Counted from the first letter of the stretch, positions 44,990 to 58,900 are shown. The stretch is DNA of 64,000 nt from Candidula unifasciata (GCA_905116865.2 CAJHNH020006890.1:275853-339852), one strand, 5' to 3'. Program-made: numbers and translations. Notes: generated by a model from the sequence alone, not told the origin.

Positions 44990-46535
44990 CATATAATTTT
45001 TTTTTCTATATATTTGTCTGTCATTTGGTGCCTTATTATTATTTTTTTATTTTTATTTTTATTTTAAAACTCTTGAATAGGCCCTAGGTATCTCAAAAGT
45101 CTCTTCCCCATCCCATCCTAAGTTTTCTTTGTATCGTCGCCCCTGTGGTTTCTGAACCTCTATCTTCTTTTTACATTTAGTATTATACGTTTGATTCTAT
45201 TGTATCTGTTGTTTTATGTTTGATGACACAACTTCTTCAAGTCTAATAACCAGCAATGAACAGAACAAATGGCAACTTTAAAACCTGCACACAAGCACTA
45301 ATTGCTGCTACATAGTGTCATGGAGAAAATGACCTTGGCTGGCAGATTGAACCAGCCTTGAGTGGGTACCAGGTGCAATCCTAGGAAGTAAAGGCGGCCG
45401 GCGTCATGTTGACAACATCACCCACCAAGTGTCTATTGCTCTAAAAAATATAGGTCTAGCCCTATGTGCCCAGTACGCCTAAAGGTGGGAAAAAGGGTCC
45501 TTTACTTTTACTTTTTTACTGTCCTCGATGTTTGACAAGACAGTGTTTCAACTAGCGCTGGCAAAGTTCACACTCATAATGTTCACAATGCTAGTGTTCA
45601 ATTTACACTTGTAATGATTGCTGGAGGTTATCCTCTCACTTATGTAAATGTTAACACTTGCTTGGTTTTCTTTAGATTGTAACTTATGGGTTCCAAGGTC
45701 CCTTGAGTGGGGAGAGGGGGGGGGGGGACTCACTGCCCCTAACAAGCATGTCGTAGGTGGCGACCAATCAAAGGTATTCACTTGTTAGTTGTAGTGCATC
45801 TGCCTGAGAGGCAAGGAACGAATAGACTGTAAACAAATACGTCAGATGTGCAAAATGGATGCACACACAAATCTGAAGTCTTGGAACGAAGCCAACGTCC
45901 AGAAATAGGAGAACAACCAGGTCTTTCCTCCAGTGTCTACAGCCTGTGAACACAAACAGACTAATGGGTGATTATTTAATAAGAATGCTATGTATGTGTG
46001 ACCGAATCATAGGCAGCGCTGCCAATGTTCACATACATTCCATGCAGCCGTTAAGGAAGAAATCACCTAAACACATACAAGCATGCCTTCCGGCACACCG
46101 GCTTCCCTTGTAGAAACATGGCAGTTAGTGAAACAAACATGTTGTTACCAAGTTGGCTCATCGGGTTAGCTTTGTTGCAGGGGTGGCAAAAGTGAGGGGC
46201 CTTAGGTTCAGGCAGTGAGGCATGCACCACCTCAGAGAGTTCTTCTAGTCAACGCCAGAGGAGTAAGATCACTCAGGTTAAAACTACTCATCTCTACCCG
46301 TTGGTGTCTTTCTTTGCTTTCTTTCTATCATTTTCTTTTTGTCATTTGTTTTATTCGTTTCTTTTATTTTCTCTCTCCACGGGTTGTATACAAGGATTTG
46401 AGTAACCCGCCTAATGACCCCACTTGTCCTACTTTTATCGATATTACTTTAGTCCGTTCCAGAAATTCTATCAAACTTTAAAACTCGGTAACTCAGTAGC
46501 TAAAGTTACCCAATTTGGCATGCAGCCTGTTAATA
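44990..46535. other. No recognised gene
   Basis: 45380-45520 (aggaagtaaaggcggccgg, cctaaaggtgggaaaaaggg) and 45690-45760 look like interspersed-repeat bodies, but have no second clear copy here. The frame at 46215-46481 is not recognised. Confidence 0.4.
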
Positions 46536-46543
46536 CTCATGTC

Positions 46544-47260
46544 GGCCATCCTCCTAATAACAGTCACATATTATTATAGCGGCCAAAAACACACCCTGAC
46601 GGGGCCTCATTAGGTCGTGTGTTGTAAACATTCAAAAACTTGAACTAGAAAATAATGAGGAACGTAAAAAAAAAAAGGAAAAATGACGAAATCGACTACT
46701 TAGCGATAATTGAGGCCTGTATATCTGAAAATAGTGGCACAGAAGTTGCAAATAGTGCCCTAAAATCTGTTCTTTGTGGCTGTGGCGCCATTAAAACTCG
46801 GCTAAATATGATCGGTGCCGCACTGGTAACACAGTTTTCACAGCCGAGAGTATCTCCGCGCCGCGCTTAGCGGCGCGGATAGGGTGATAAACTAGATGGT
46901 TGGGACTCACGAGCAAATAAATTGGAGGAAGATGCAGGAGATGCGGTAGCTGCTGTTCGTGAGTCCCAGCCATGTAGTTTAACCTCCATCCGCGGAGCGC
47001 GTAGCGGCGCTGGGATATGCTCGACGGTGAGTTTCATTGGAAGATTACTATCGCTAATTTGCATTGGAGTGTGTGGTCTCCAAGCCATGTCGCTAATATC
47101 GTATGCCTTGTTGCGTTTCTCGAAATTGTCCACGGACAATAATCCTTGTTTTGCCCTGATGTGTTCGTCGGAGGAAGTCCGCAATTTACATGTGATTGAG
47201 GCCCTGTCAGGGTGTGTTTTCTGGTCGCCATAATATGTGGTGGTTATTCGGAGGATAGCC
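46544..47260. mobile_element. Non-autonomous TIR transposon, copy 2 (717 bp)
   Basis: Ends GGCCATCCTCCTAATAAC at 46544 and its complement (ending ggaggatagcc) at 47260, flanked by a perfect 8-bp duplication ctcatgtc (46536-46543 and 47261-47268). It shares the internal hairpin with copy 1 (stem 46901-46911 with 46958-46968, loop also 46 bp) and the conserved loop text ggagatgcggtagctgctg. A GC-rich palindrome (gcgccgcgcttagcggcgcg) lies beside the hairpin. Left and right TIRs differ more than in copy 1. There is no transposase. Confidence 0.94.
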
Positions 47261-47269
47261 CTCATGTCC

Positions 47270-47849
47270 TTGTAAGTATTATTACTTTTATTATTTGTTG
47301 ACGTAAGCAAATCTGTAGTTTTCATTTTCATTGTGCCTTATTTACGGTCTATGGGGAAAGGAAACAGGTGCTAATTCAAAGCAAACAGTCAGCATGCTTC
47401 CAGTAACTGGAGTAGATTGTGTCAAGGGAAACTTTTCTAAACATCAGATTGCACACGTGTCACAGGCGTTTCACTCTCAGGTGATCATCTCCAGTAAAAG
47501 TCTCTCGTGAGTTGTGAATTTTCAAAGAGTGGGGAAAAAGGATATCAAAATAATATAATTCTTGCGTACACATTACTGGTATCGAGACAATATGGTAAGT
47601 AATAGGGGTGTTGGAGAACGCCGGAATCTGAGATCCTGAGATCAGGCACTTGACCCCCCTCCCTGCCCCCCATCCCGCCCCAAGAAATGTAGGTGGCAAG
47701 GAGCACCCCCCCCCTCCAGTCCCCCATAACAAATTTATAAAGAGGGTAAGTAGTTTCCTCTCCCGTCCTCCAATCCATGGTTTAAAAAAAACACATCTTC
47801 TCCAAAGTTTTTTCAGTATTAAATTTTATTTTATTTTGAACATAAATAT

Positions 47850-47850
<1 letters not shown>
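47270..47850. other. No recognised gene
   Basis: No array seen; C-rich at 47655-47720. Confidence 0.4.
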
Positions 47851-49673
<1,823 letters not shown>

Positions 49674-50740
49674 TAGCTGTACCCGGCCACGCGTGGCTGT
49701 GGCATAGTTTGGCTAAATAGAAATGAAAGAAAATAGAAATCGCACGTGTCTAATACAATCATTCTCTGCTCAGATATAGAGATAGTCTTTGATCCCCACC
49801 CTACCCCCCACAACTAAATCCACCTACTACCCTCTCCCTCATCAAAGGTTTTTGGAAAAGAAAGACAATGGAAATCGCACCTGTCTAATACAGTTAATGT
49901 CGCAATCATTCTCTGCACATTTATATAGAGATAGTCTGGTTTTCCAACTTTAGAACACGCACCATATAATTGTGTCTTTATATTAGTGGTCGTTTAAATG
50001 GTGCTATTAGCACAGTAACAAAAGTGGTTATTAGGTTATCACATGCTAAAGCTGTTTGTATTTTTATAGGAGACGTAAGTAAAGCTACTACTGTACTTGT
50101 AAATAACAAAGTAAGTCGTAAAATTAGAATAGTGAAGGTAGTGTTAGTAAAATATAAACAATTTAAGTAAGTACTGAGAACTTAAAAATCATGTGTAAAG
50201 CTCTTCAAGTTCTCTTAAATTTCAGTCATTACCCTCTCCCCTCCCCTCTTCCACAGACTACTGCTCTCTCCCTCTTCGAAGGATTGAAAAATCATCACCT
50301 GGCGATATTCTTTTTGTTGTAACTGACATTGACATCCCCGTTCCTTTCGGACTAAATTGGGAGCAGGAATTGTAATAGGTAGTGAATGGCGCTAATGTAA
50401 TATTTACCGCATCATCCTTCAAGTACCAGTACAACTACTACCACGACCACCACCACAGTAGCTAAAAAAATGTCACTGCTATCTGTTTTACCATCGGAGT
50501 AGTCAGGGAGGGAGTCGTGAGCCAGAAGATTTGGCGCCGCATGGCTAGTGCTGTCGCCACGGACTGGTCAGGTTAGGATGTATGATTTCGCTCCCCGACA
50601 GAAGAATGCCATAACCTTACCGGCGGTCTTCACATGAGAGCACTACGGTGTAACCGCCCAACCACAACTACTACTGCTGCTGCTACTTTGAGTGGGTAAA
50701 GCAGTTACTGTGACTTAAAGCTCTCTCAGTAATCAGTTTG

Positions 50741-50766
50741 CCCCCCCCCCCCCCCCCCCCCCCCCC
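50741..50766. repeat. poly(C), 26 nt
   Basis: An uninterrupted C run inside the right arm. The left arm has G runs (49131-49144 and 49284-49294) at the complementary place of its internal units. Confidence 0.85.
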
Positions 50767-51167
50767 ACAAATTCACCGACTACTCTTTCCCTCATCGAAG
50801 TAGTTGAGAGGGGAAAAAAAAACAACAATTGAAAAGCAATTAAAACAGGAAAAATACACCAGAATTAGGAAATGAACGCTATGGTAAACAGCACAGCTTA
50901 AAATTCCAACGCAGATGAAATAATTAAATCTAAATGAAAATAAATGGAAAGCTATGAAATTTCAGCGTAATCATGCAATCGAAAAGTTTAAAATGAAATC
51001 ATAAGTATGTGAAATGGTCAAATTTAATTATCAACTGGTTTACCCACAAACCTGTCCTTGTTTTTTTTTTTTCAAATATATATCATTAAGGGCCGTATGG
51101 CTAGTGCTGTCGCCACGACAGTGCAGGTGAGGATTTTATTTTAGCCCTAAGTGAAAAAAAAAAAAAC

Positions 51168-51242
51168 ACTACTGCGGATTCGAACCTTGGTCTCCCTCTC
51201 AAGAGCCGAGTGTTCTAACCATTCGACCAAGCACCCAGTCGA
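51168..51242 (-). other. tRNA-like sequence in right arm
   Basis: On the minus strand, A box tggtcgaatggttag (51215-51229) and B box ggttcgaatcc (51176-51186), spaced as in a tRNA with a cgaatggttagaac D arm. The acceptor and anticodon stems do not pair well, so I do not call a functional tRNA gene. It is antisense to its host element. Confidence 0.6.
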
Positions 51243-51862
51243 TCGGAATAACGAAAAGAGAACATAACTATTTTAGATGTGTGTCCCTACTGCAGTGTCC
51301 CGATTATAACACAACTCAAAACAGCAGGCAATTGTTTTCTCATCGACAGATATTCCAAATATATTAATGAAACGGCACAACAAAAGAAATCGCACGTGTC
51401 TAACACGGTTAATGTCGCAGTCAATGTCTGCGCAGACGTCGAGATAGTCCCTGATGCCCCCCCCCCTCTTTTTCCCTACCAATCCATCGGCTACTTTTCA
51501 ACTCATCGAAGGATGTTTGAAAAAAAAAAATAGAAATCGTGTCTAATATAGTTATTGTGCCTGTCTTGTTTGCTGTACCACGACCTACTCTATGTATTAG
51601 AGGAGGTGTTGGCCGCACGGCGCATGCGCAATTACTAACGTGGCTATAATTAGAAATCACTAAAATTATAAATATCAGTTTCGAATATTATGGCTTAAAT
51701 TGTGGTCACCTATCTCTAACAGTGACAGGTTGAATTTCAAACCATGATGGTTCAACATCCGGTATCAAAACAAACATATCCTGAAAGTTTCAGCTAAATC
51801 GGTTCAGTAGTTTCCGAGTCTATAGTTGGCAAACACACAAACATTGATTTTTATATATATAG

Positions 51863-51864
<2 letters not shown>

Positions 51865-51900
<36 letters not shown>

Positions 51901-51905
51901 TGTGG
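51865..51905. repeat. (TG)n microsatellite
   Basis: About 18 TG units at the outer end of the right arm. Confidence 0.95.
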
Positions 51906-52029
51906 TGATACAACCAATAATTTTTATTATTGAGTTCTAAGAAATTATGTGCGATGGAGGATTTCCCCTTTACCTTACTCCCCCCCTCCCATCATGCAGT
52001 GTTTTCTATGCGCCTTGTGTTGTTATTAT

Positions 52030-52475
52030 ACACGAATAGTGTTTCTTATATAGTAGACATTTCTGTGTTATTATTATACGAGAATGGTGTTTCTTAGTTA
52101 GCATACATTTCTGTGTCAATATCGTATATAAATGTTGTTTCTTATATAGCACACATTTCTGTGTTAATATCATATATAAATGTTGTTTCTTATATAGCAC
52201 ATATTTCTGTGTTAATACCATATATAAATGTTGTTTCTTATATAGCACACATTTCTGTGTTAATATCATACATAAACGTTGTTTCTTATATAGCACACAT
52301 TTCTGTGTTAATATCATACATAAACGTTGTTTCTTAAATAGCACACATTTCTGTGTTATTATTAAACGAGAAAGGTGTTTTTATATAGCACACATGTCTG
52401 TGTTAATATCATATATAAATGTTGTTTCTTATATAGCACACATTTCTGTGTTAATATCATAGACGAATGATGGTT
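52030..52475. repeat. 48-bp tandem repeat, about 9 copies
   Basis: Unit cttatatagcacacatttct then gtgttaatatcatatataaa and tgttgttt. The period is 16 codons, so frames stay open in both strands; these are artefacts. Confidence 0.95.
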
Positions 52476-52485
52476 CTTGTATAAT

Positions 52486-52565
52486 TTCCAAGTGCCTTGC
52501 CGACTGGTGTGGGCGATCATGCCTCATCACAATCGACGATCCGCAACTGCGTGTTTAAACTGGTT
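52486..52565 (-). mobile_element. LINE 3' end fragment X1 (continues at 53257)
   Basis: Shifted minus frames give DRRL-W and ATMIAHTSRQGTW-like text (accagtcggcaaggcacttgg), the same ending as 56905-56960. The hAT-like element separates it from its upstream part. Confidence 0.6.
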
Positions 52566-52573
52566 CTGTATAG

Positions 52574-53248
52574 TAGGGCTGTACCGAATAGGGATTTTAG
52601 TGTATGATCATCATCAGGTGCCTTGCCGACTGGCATGGGCCTTGCCACAATCTGCGATCTCCTGCAACATGTATCAGTTCGTGTGCTGACACACCTCCAT
52701 GCCATGCAACAAGACTGTCAAGCATCTTCTCTCGTTGTCTTCCTTTATCCCTCCTTTCACAGATCTTTTCAGTGGTCACAACATGTTCTATTTTCCCTCT
52801 TATAACATGGCCGAAAAATAATGACTGCCTCCTTCTGACGTCTGTGATTAGTTGTCTTCGGGCTCCCGCCTATTTCAAAACCTCTAATTTGATTTTTTTC
52901 CCTCTCCAAGGTATTTTAAACATTCTTCTGTAAAACCACATCTCTGAGGCCTCAAGAAATTGTTTGGCCTGCCTACCGATTGTCTAGGATCACAGTCATA
53001 TGTTAACACTTGATGCTGTACCACGCAACCGGGTCGGAGTTTCCCCAGCTACGATAGACTTAGGCAACAACAACTATTGTGTTAATGAGAGAGTTATTTC
53101 AGTCCATCGCAGTGTACGCAGAAACGGGTGTAATGTAACCACTATTCGTATTCGGCCCGACCGCAAGTATTCGGCCGAATACCGAATAGTTACAAGGTCC
53201 ACTATTCGGCACCGAAGAGAATACGAAGCGAATATTCAGTACACCCTA
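52574..53248. mobile_element. hAT-like element with 8-bp duplication, invaded by a LINE end
   Basis: Ends tagggctgtaccgaata (52574) and, inverted, tagggtgtactgaatatt (53248), flanked by a perfect 8-bp duplication ctgtatag (52566-52573 and 53249-53256). TAGGG termini with an 8-bp duplication are typical of hAT. The right subterminal region is rich in attcggccgaat-type palindromes (53140-53235). No transposase is visible. Its left part contains a foreign LINE 3' end (52612-52995). Confidence 0.88.
52612..52995 (-). mobile_element. LINE 3' end fragment X2
   Basis: The minus strand encodes LEASEMWFYRRMFKIPWRGK, then in shifted frames FFGHVIRGKIEHVVTTEKIC, ERRDKGRQREKMLDSLVAWH and GGVSAHELIHVAGDRRLW. 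This is a well-preserved endonuclease-type LINE tail. It lies inside the hAT-like element. Confidence 0.82.
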
Positions 53249-53256
53249 CTGTATAG

Positions 53257-53650
53257 CATGCACGAATTCTGTTCCTAACCTACAATGACATGAATTTATT
53301 GCACAACATGTTCTTCCTTCTACAAAATGCAGTTTTGATCTGTCCCTTTCTGTTCTTTATCTCTGTGATGCATCTTCCATCGGTTGTTATGTGCATAGAT
53401 ACTTAAATTTCCGTACTTGTCCTTACACCTTTAACTTTTATTATTCATTTAGATACTACTATTTTCTTGGCAATCACTATTGTTTCTGTCTTTCCATTAC
53501 ATAAACTGAGGCCAATTTTATTTCTACCATCACCGTATCATATGTTTTTCACCGTGTGCTAGTCTTTTCAATTGTTGTTGTCATTAACTTTTCTCATATT
53601 GTAATTAATTCTGTTGTTATTCCTCGTCTTTTCTAAGTTGTCCATTCTAT
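53257..53650 (-). mobile_element. LINE X1, upstream part (RT thumb), degenerate
   Basis: Shifted minus frames give WKDRNNSDCQE (from a KKTExMV motif) and NNRWKMHHRDKEQKGTDQNC (from the YLG...DGRCxxEIKxRI block). Relative to a full element, about 150 codons between this and 52565 are missing. Confidence 0.55.
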
Positions 53651-53814
53651 TGCTATTATTGTATGCTACTGATCATACCAAACCAAACTCCCCACCCCGC
53701 GTGGGTTCCAGGTTCCGTTGTAGGAGAAACAAGATTAGACCCTCTGTCTCCCTTACAAGCATGTTGCAAGAGTAGACTGATGGTAGGGGTGGGAAAGGGG
53801 GGGGGGGGGCGGCG

Positions 53815-54930
53815 TGTTCTCCTATTTGTCTGAGCGCTGACAGCTAAGTTTCTCGTTCTTGTAAGCGCTGACAGTGTGTTCTTTTGTTTGTGTGAGCGCT
53901 GACAGTGTGTTCTCTTGTTTGTGTGAGCGCTGACAGCGTGTTCTCTTGTTTGTCTGAGTGTTGACAGCGTGTTCTCTTGTTTGTCTGAGCGCTGACAGTG
54001 TGTTCTCTTGTTTGTGTGAGTGTTGACAGTGTGTTCTCTTGTTTGTGTGAGTGTTGACAGTGTGTTCTCTTGTTTGTGTGAGTGTTGACAGCGTGTTCTC
54101 TTGTTTGTGTGAGCGCTGACATCGTGTTCTCTTGTTTGTCTGAGCACTGACAGTGTGTTCTCTTGTTTGTCTGAGCGCTGACAGTGTGTTCTCTTGTTTG
54201 TCTGAGTGTTGACAGCGTGTTCTCTTGTTTGTGTGAGCGCTGACAGCGTGTTCTCTTGTTTGTGTGAGTACTGACAGTGTGTTCTCTTGTTTGTCTGAGC
54301 GCTGACAGTGTCTTCTCTTGTTTGTGTGAGTGATGACAGTGTGTTCTCCTGTTTGTCTGAGCGCTGACAGCGTATTCTCTTGTTTGTCTGAGCGCTGACA
54401 GCGTGTTCTTTTGTTTGTCTGAGCGCTGACAGTGTGTTCTCTTGTTTGTCTGAGCGCGGACAGTGTGTTCTTTTGTTTGTCTGAGCGCTGACAGTGTGTT
54501 CTCTTGTTTGTCTGAGCGCTGACAGTGTGTTCTCTTGTTTGTGTGAGTGATGACAGTGTGCTCTCTTGTTTGTCTGAGCGCTGACAGTGTGTTCTCTTGT
54601 TTGTCTGAGCGCTGACAGTGTGTTCTCTTGTTTGTGTGAGTGATGACAGTGTGTTCTCTTGTTTGTCTGAGCGCTGACAGTGTGCTCTCTTGTTTGTCTG
54701 AGCGCTGACAGTGTGTTCTCTTGTTTGTGTGAGTGATGACAGTGTGTTCTCTTGTTTGTCTGAGCGCTGACAGTGTGCTCTCTTGTTTGTCTGAGCGCTG
54801 ACAGTGTGTTCTCTTGTTTGTGTGAGTACTGACAGTGTATTCTCCTGTTTGTCTGAGTGCTGACAGTGTGTTCTCTTGTTTGTCTGAGTGCTGACAGTGT
54901 GTTCTCTTGTTGTTGTGAGTGCCGACATAA
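53815..54930. repeat. 31-bp minisatellite, about 36 copies
   Basis: Unit tgagcgctgacagtgtgttc then tcttgtttgtc. Common variants are tgagtgttgaca, tgagtgatgaca and gtgtgag for gtctgag. A period of three units recurs at 54540-54800 (tgatgacag, cgctgacagtgtgctc, cgctgacagtgtgttc). Minus frames of 373 and 379 codons are artefacts. Confidence 0.97.
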
Positions 54931-54989
54931 TCAGATATCGCAACCTTGCTGTATACTGTGATTACATCTTCTTGTTCGTTCATCCGAAG

Positions 54990-55870
54990 ATGTCTTGTAT
55001 GTGTAAGTGCTTACACAACCATATATCTTGTATGTGTAAGTGCTGACACAATCATTTATCTTGTGTGTGTGAGTGCTGACTCAATTATGTATCGTGTGTG
55101 TGTGCTGACACAATCATATATCTTGTGTGTGTGAGTGCTGACACAATTATACATCTTGTGTGTGAGTGCTGACACAATCATATATCTTGTGTCTTTCAGT
55201 GCTGACACAATCATATATCCTGTGTGTGTAAGTGCTGACACAATCATATATATGGTGTGTGAGAGTGCTGACACACTCATTTATCTTGTGTGTGTGTGAG
55301 TGCTGACACAATCATATATCTTGTGTGTGAGAGTGCTGGCACAATCATATATCTTGTGTGTGTGAGTGCTGACACAGTCATATATCTTGTGTATGTGAGT
55401 GCTGACACAATCATATATCTTGTGTGTGTGAGTGCTGACACAATCATATATCTTGTGTGTGTGAGTGCTGACACAATCATATATCTTGTGTGTATGAGTG
55501 CTGACACAATCATATAGCTTGTGTGTGTGAGTGCTGACACAATCATATAGCTTGTGTGTGAGTGCTGACACAATCATATATATCGTGTGTGAGAGTGCTG
55601 ACACAATCATATATATATATCGTGTGTGAGAGTGCTGACACAATCATATATCTCGTGTGTGTGAGTCCTGACACAATCAGTATCTCATGTGTATGAGTGC
55701 TGACACAATAAGATATCTCATGTGTGTGAGTGCTGACACAGTCAGATATCTCATGTGTGTGAGTGCTTACACAATCAGATATTTCATGTGTGTGAGTGCT
55801 GACACAATCAGATATCTCCTGTGTGTGAGTGCTGACACAATCAGATATCTCCTGTGTGTGAGTGCTGACT
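54990..55870. repeat. 33-bp minisatellite, about 26 copies
   Basis: Unit gtgagtgctgacacaatcat then atatcttgtgtgt. It shares the tgagtgctgaca core with the 31-bp array to its left, so both derive from one ancestor. Confidence 0.95.
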
Positions 55871-56335
55871 TTTCTCTCGTTTTTATGAGTGTCAGTCAGG
55901 TATCTTGTAAATGTGAGCGCTGGCACAATCGGATCTCTCGGTTTTTTTTTTAGTGCGAAAGTCAGGTCTCTCGTTTTTCTGAGTGCTGACAGCTCTCTTG
56001 TTTTTGTGAGTGCTGTAAGTTCTCTCGTTTTTGTGAGTGCTAATAGTTCTCTCGTTTTTGTGAGTGCTGACAGGCAGGCATCATGTTTTTGTGAGTGCTG
56101 ATACAATTTTATCTCTCGTTTCCGTGAGCACTGACACGTTTCATCTCTCATTCATGTTAGCGGTGACAGTTCTCGTAGACAGATATCTCGTTTCTTTGAG
56201 TACTGGCACAACCAGATCTTTAATGTGTGTGAGTGATGACAGTTTTCTTTTTTGGCTTGGTTGCTGACAGTTCATTCTTTTGGTGTGAGTGCTGACAGTT
56301 TTTGTGTTAATGCAGATCCGGTGACAGTTGGCCAT
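55871..56335. repeat. Decayed edge of the same minisatellite
   Basis: Divergent units with gtgagtgctga and tctctcgtttttgtgag, spacing 30-35 bp, fading by 56335. Confidence 0.85.
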
Positions 56336-56649
56336 GAATTAAGTCATCGCTGATTCTAACAGCCCCTATTAAATTTATGAAATCTTTCCCATACCTCCCT
56401 CCCCCATCCCATTTCCTTACTTAAATCTCTCTCCCACCTACCCAAAGGAGATTGATACATTGCATGTGGAAGGGAAGGTGTTTGGGTGTGTTTAACTGTT
56501 CCAATATGTGTCCTGCTTAACGACAGTGGATGGTAATTTCTTCATCCAATTTAGCAGTTGATTGTTTTTTACACCCGGACGCGCTGCTCTCGAATGATGG
56601 TATCTGCGATGTGGCTGTTTTGAGTGTTACAACGACGGACGCACTGTCC

Positions 56650-56965
56650 AGCGGGACTTAGGTCAGTTATCTAAAAGCTGAGGGAAGAGGCAACGCGAAT
56701 CAGCATGATTTAAAACCAATCGCCTACAAGAGACAAACACTGTTCTTTGGTCACATAACGAGAAGAGAGACAATGGAAAACATCGTGACAACTGGAAAGA
56801 TAAGTGGAAAAAGGGGTAGAGGCAGACCAAGAGAGATAATGCTGGATGGGCTAAAACGATGGCATGGAGAAATATCATCAAGAGATCTGCTCCAGTCAAC
56901 CAGAGATCGGGATCTATGGAGACGCGTGAGCGCCTACGCCAGTAGGCAGGGCACATGGTGATGAT
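56650..56965 (+). mobile_element. LINE 3' end fragment
   Basis: Encodes FFGHITRRETMENIVTTGKI, RGRGRPREIMLDGLKRWHGE, SSRDLLQSTRDRDLWRR and ASRQGTW, followed by two stops. The last 62 codons are unbroken. The ending matches X1. Confidence 0.85.
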
Positions 56966-56999
56966 GAATCGATAACAAGTATACACACCTGGCCATGCT

Positions 57000-57370
57000 A
57001 GAGCAGTACAGCAACTTCTCTTTAGACATTACCTAGCCCGTTATCTTTAGCCTAAGATTGCTGAATGCTGGACAGCCGACAGCTTACACTGATTCCTGTC
57101 ATCATAGGTGTGAATTGTAGAAATTATGCAATGTTTCTATTGCACTTCATCATTCACAAACCTCTCCCATAATGAGAGACACTACCTTCAAAATGGCTGC
57201 AGCAACAGAATGTCAGTTACAGAGATACATTAGTGTAATGAGTGACGTCAGCATCACACTTTTACATTTTAATGGAAAGGATAAGACAATATAATACGAC
57301 AAGAAATGTCTAAAGCCTGTTTGCATGTAATGTATATGCCTGTCTTTATTTCCTGCGTTGACCACTTTTA
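57000..57370. other. Unique sequence with a CRE palindrome
   Basis: TGACGTCA at 57243-57250 lies inside a 34-codon frame starting caaaATGGCTGCAGCAAC at 57191. I cannot show that the frame is real. Confidence 0.3.
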
Positions 57371-57384
57371 GGGCAGTGAAGAGC

Positions 57385-58318
57385 AGGGGCTGAGGTCGGG
57401 AGCCATGAAGGACGGCAGGGGAATGAAGGACGGGGAGGGGGGGGGGGGGTTCAGGGGAATGAAGGACAGGGGTTGGGGTCGTGGGAAGTAAGGACGGGTT
57501 GAGGTCGGGGAATGAAGGACAGGGGTTGAGGTCGGGGAATGAAGGACAGGGTTGGAGGTCAGGGGAATGAAGGACAGGGGTTGAGGTCGGGGAATGAAGG
57601 ACAGGGGTGGAGATAAGGGGAATGAAGGACAGGGGTTGAGGTCGGGGAATGAAGGACAGGGGTGGAGGTCAGGGGAATGAAGGACAGGGGTGGAGGTCGA
57701 GGGAATAAAGAACAGGGGTGGAGGTCGAGGGAATAAAGAACAGGGGTGGAGGTCGAGGGAATAAAGAACAGGGGTGGAGGTCAGGGGAATGAAGGACAGG
57801 GGTGGAGGTCAGGGAATGAAGGACAGGGGTGGAGGTCAGGGTAATGAATAACAGGGGTGGAGGTCTGGGAATGAAGGACAGGGGTGGAGGTCGGGGAATG
57901 AAGGACAGGGGTGGAGGTCGAGGGAATGAAGGACAGGGGTGGAGGTCGAGGGAATGAAGGACAGGGGTGGAGGTCGTGGGAAGTAAAGACGGGTTGAGGT
58001 CAGGGAATGAAGGACAGGGGTGGAGGTCGTGGGAAGTAAGGACGGGTTGAGGTTTGGGAATGAAGGACAGGGGTGGAGGTCGAGGGAATGAAGGACAGGG
58101 GTGGAGGTCGAGGGAATGAAGAACAGGGTCGGAGATCGAGGGAATGAAGAACAGGGTCGGAGGTCGAGGGAATAAAGAACAGGGGTGGAGTTCGTGGGAA
58201 GGAAGGGCAGGGGTGGATGTCGAGGAAATAAAAAACAGGGGTGGAGGTCGAGGGAATGAAGAACAGGGGTGGAGGTCGGGGGAATGAAGGACAAGGGTCG
58301 AGTTCGGGGAAAGAAGAC
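57385..58318. repeat. 28-bp minisatellite, about 33 copies
   Basis: Unit aatgaaggacaggggtggag then gtcgaggg, with 27-bp (gtcggggaatg) and agtaaggacgggttg variants. The minus frames (HPCPSFPRPP-like, up to 308 codons) are artefacts of a purine-only unit. Confidence 0.96.
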
Positions 58319-58319
58319 T

Positions 58320-58900
58320 GAGAAATTGCTGCCTGGTGCAGTCTCTGCGAACTAGGCAGGTTTGGATTTTTGTTTGTGCCTTTGACAGAAAATAAACTAC
58401 CCACCCAAAGATGCAACTGGGTCTCCTAAATGACATTCCTGCCGTTGAGTGGCTTTCAGAATCTCCTCGTGTTGAAAGTAAGACTACATTACAATCTGTA
58501 TACCATCCGACCTGCATAGAAATAACGTTTCCATGAGCACAATAGCAATGATAAAAACAAGGACAAATTTTTGACAAAGAGAAACATTGAGACATTGTGC
58601 AGGTATGGATAGGAATGCATTAATTCAGAATGAACTGGCAGAGGAGCCAGACCAGGATTTGCTCGATCTATTTGTCACTTCAACATTGACATATTAACAA
58701 CATTGAACATTGAGAAAGAATGTGAATCGGAAAACAATATAAACCTTATCTGAAATACAGTTAACAATATAATAATAATAATAATATAATAATAATATAA
58801 TAATATAATATAATAATGATACAGTTTTAACAGCATTCTGAAAGTACGTTTAGATCGAGAATTAGAAAGCATATTGCAGCTATCGCCAGATGACTAATGC
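58320..58900. other. No recognised gene
   Basis: Only an (AAT)n stretch at 58766-58820. Confidence 0.45.

Noticed and set aside
51168..51242. Functional tRNA gene
   Set aside because: The A and B boxes are good, but acceptor and anticodon stems do not pair; it is kept as tRNA-like.
53822..54983. Minus frames of 373 and 379 codons
   Set aside because: They are readings of a 31-bp array that is stop-free in all frames; period not a multiple of 3; no flanking exon structure.
57669..58595. 308-codon Pro-rich minus frame
   Set aside because: It is a reading of the 28-bp purine array; the three minus frames give equivalent peptides.
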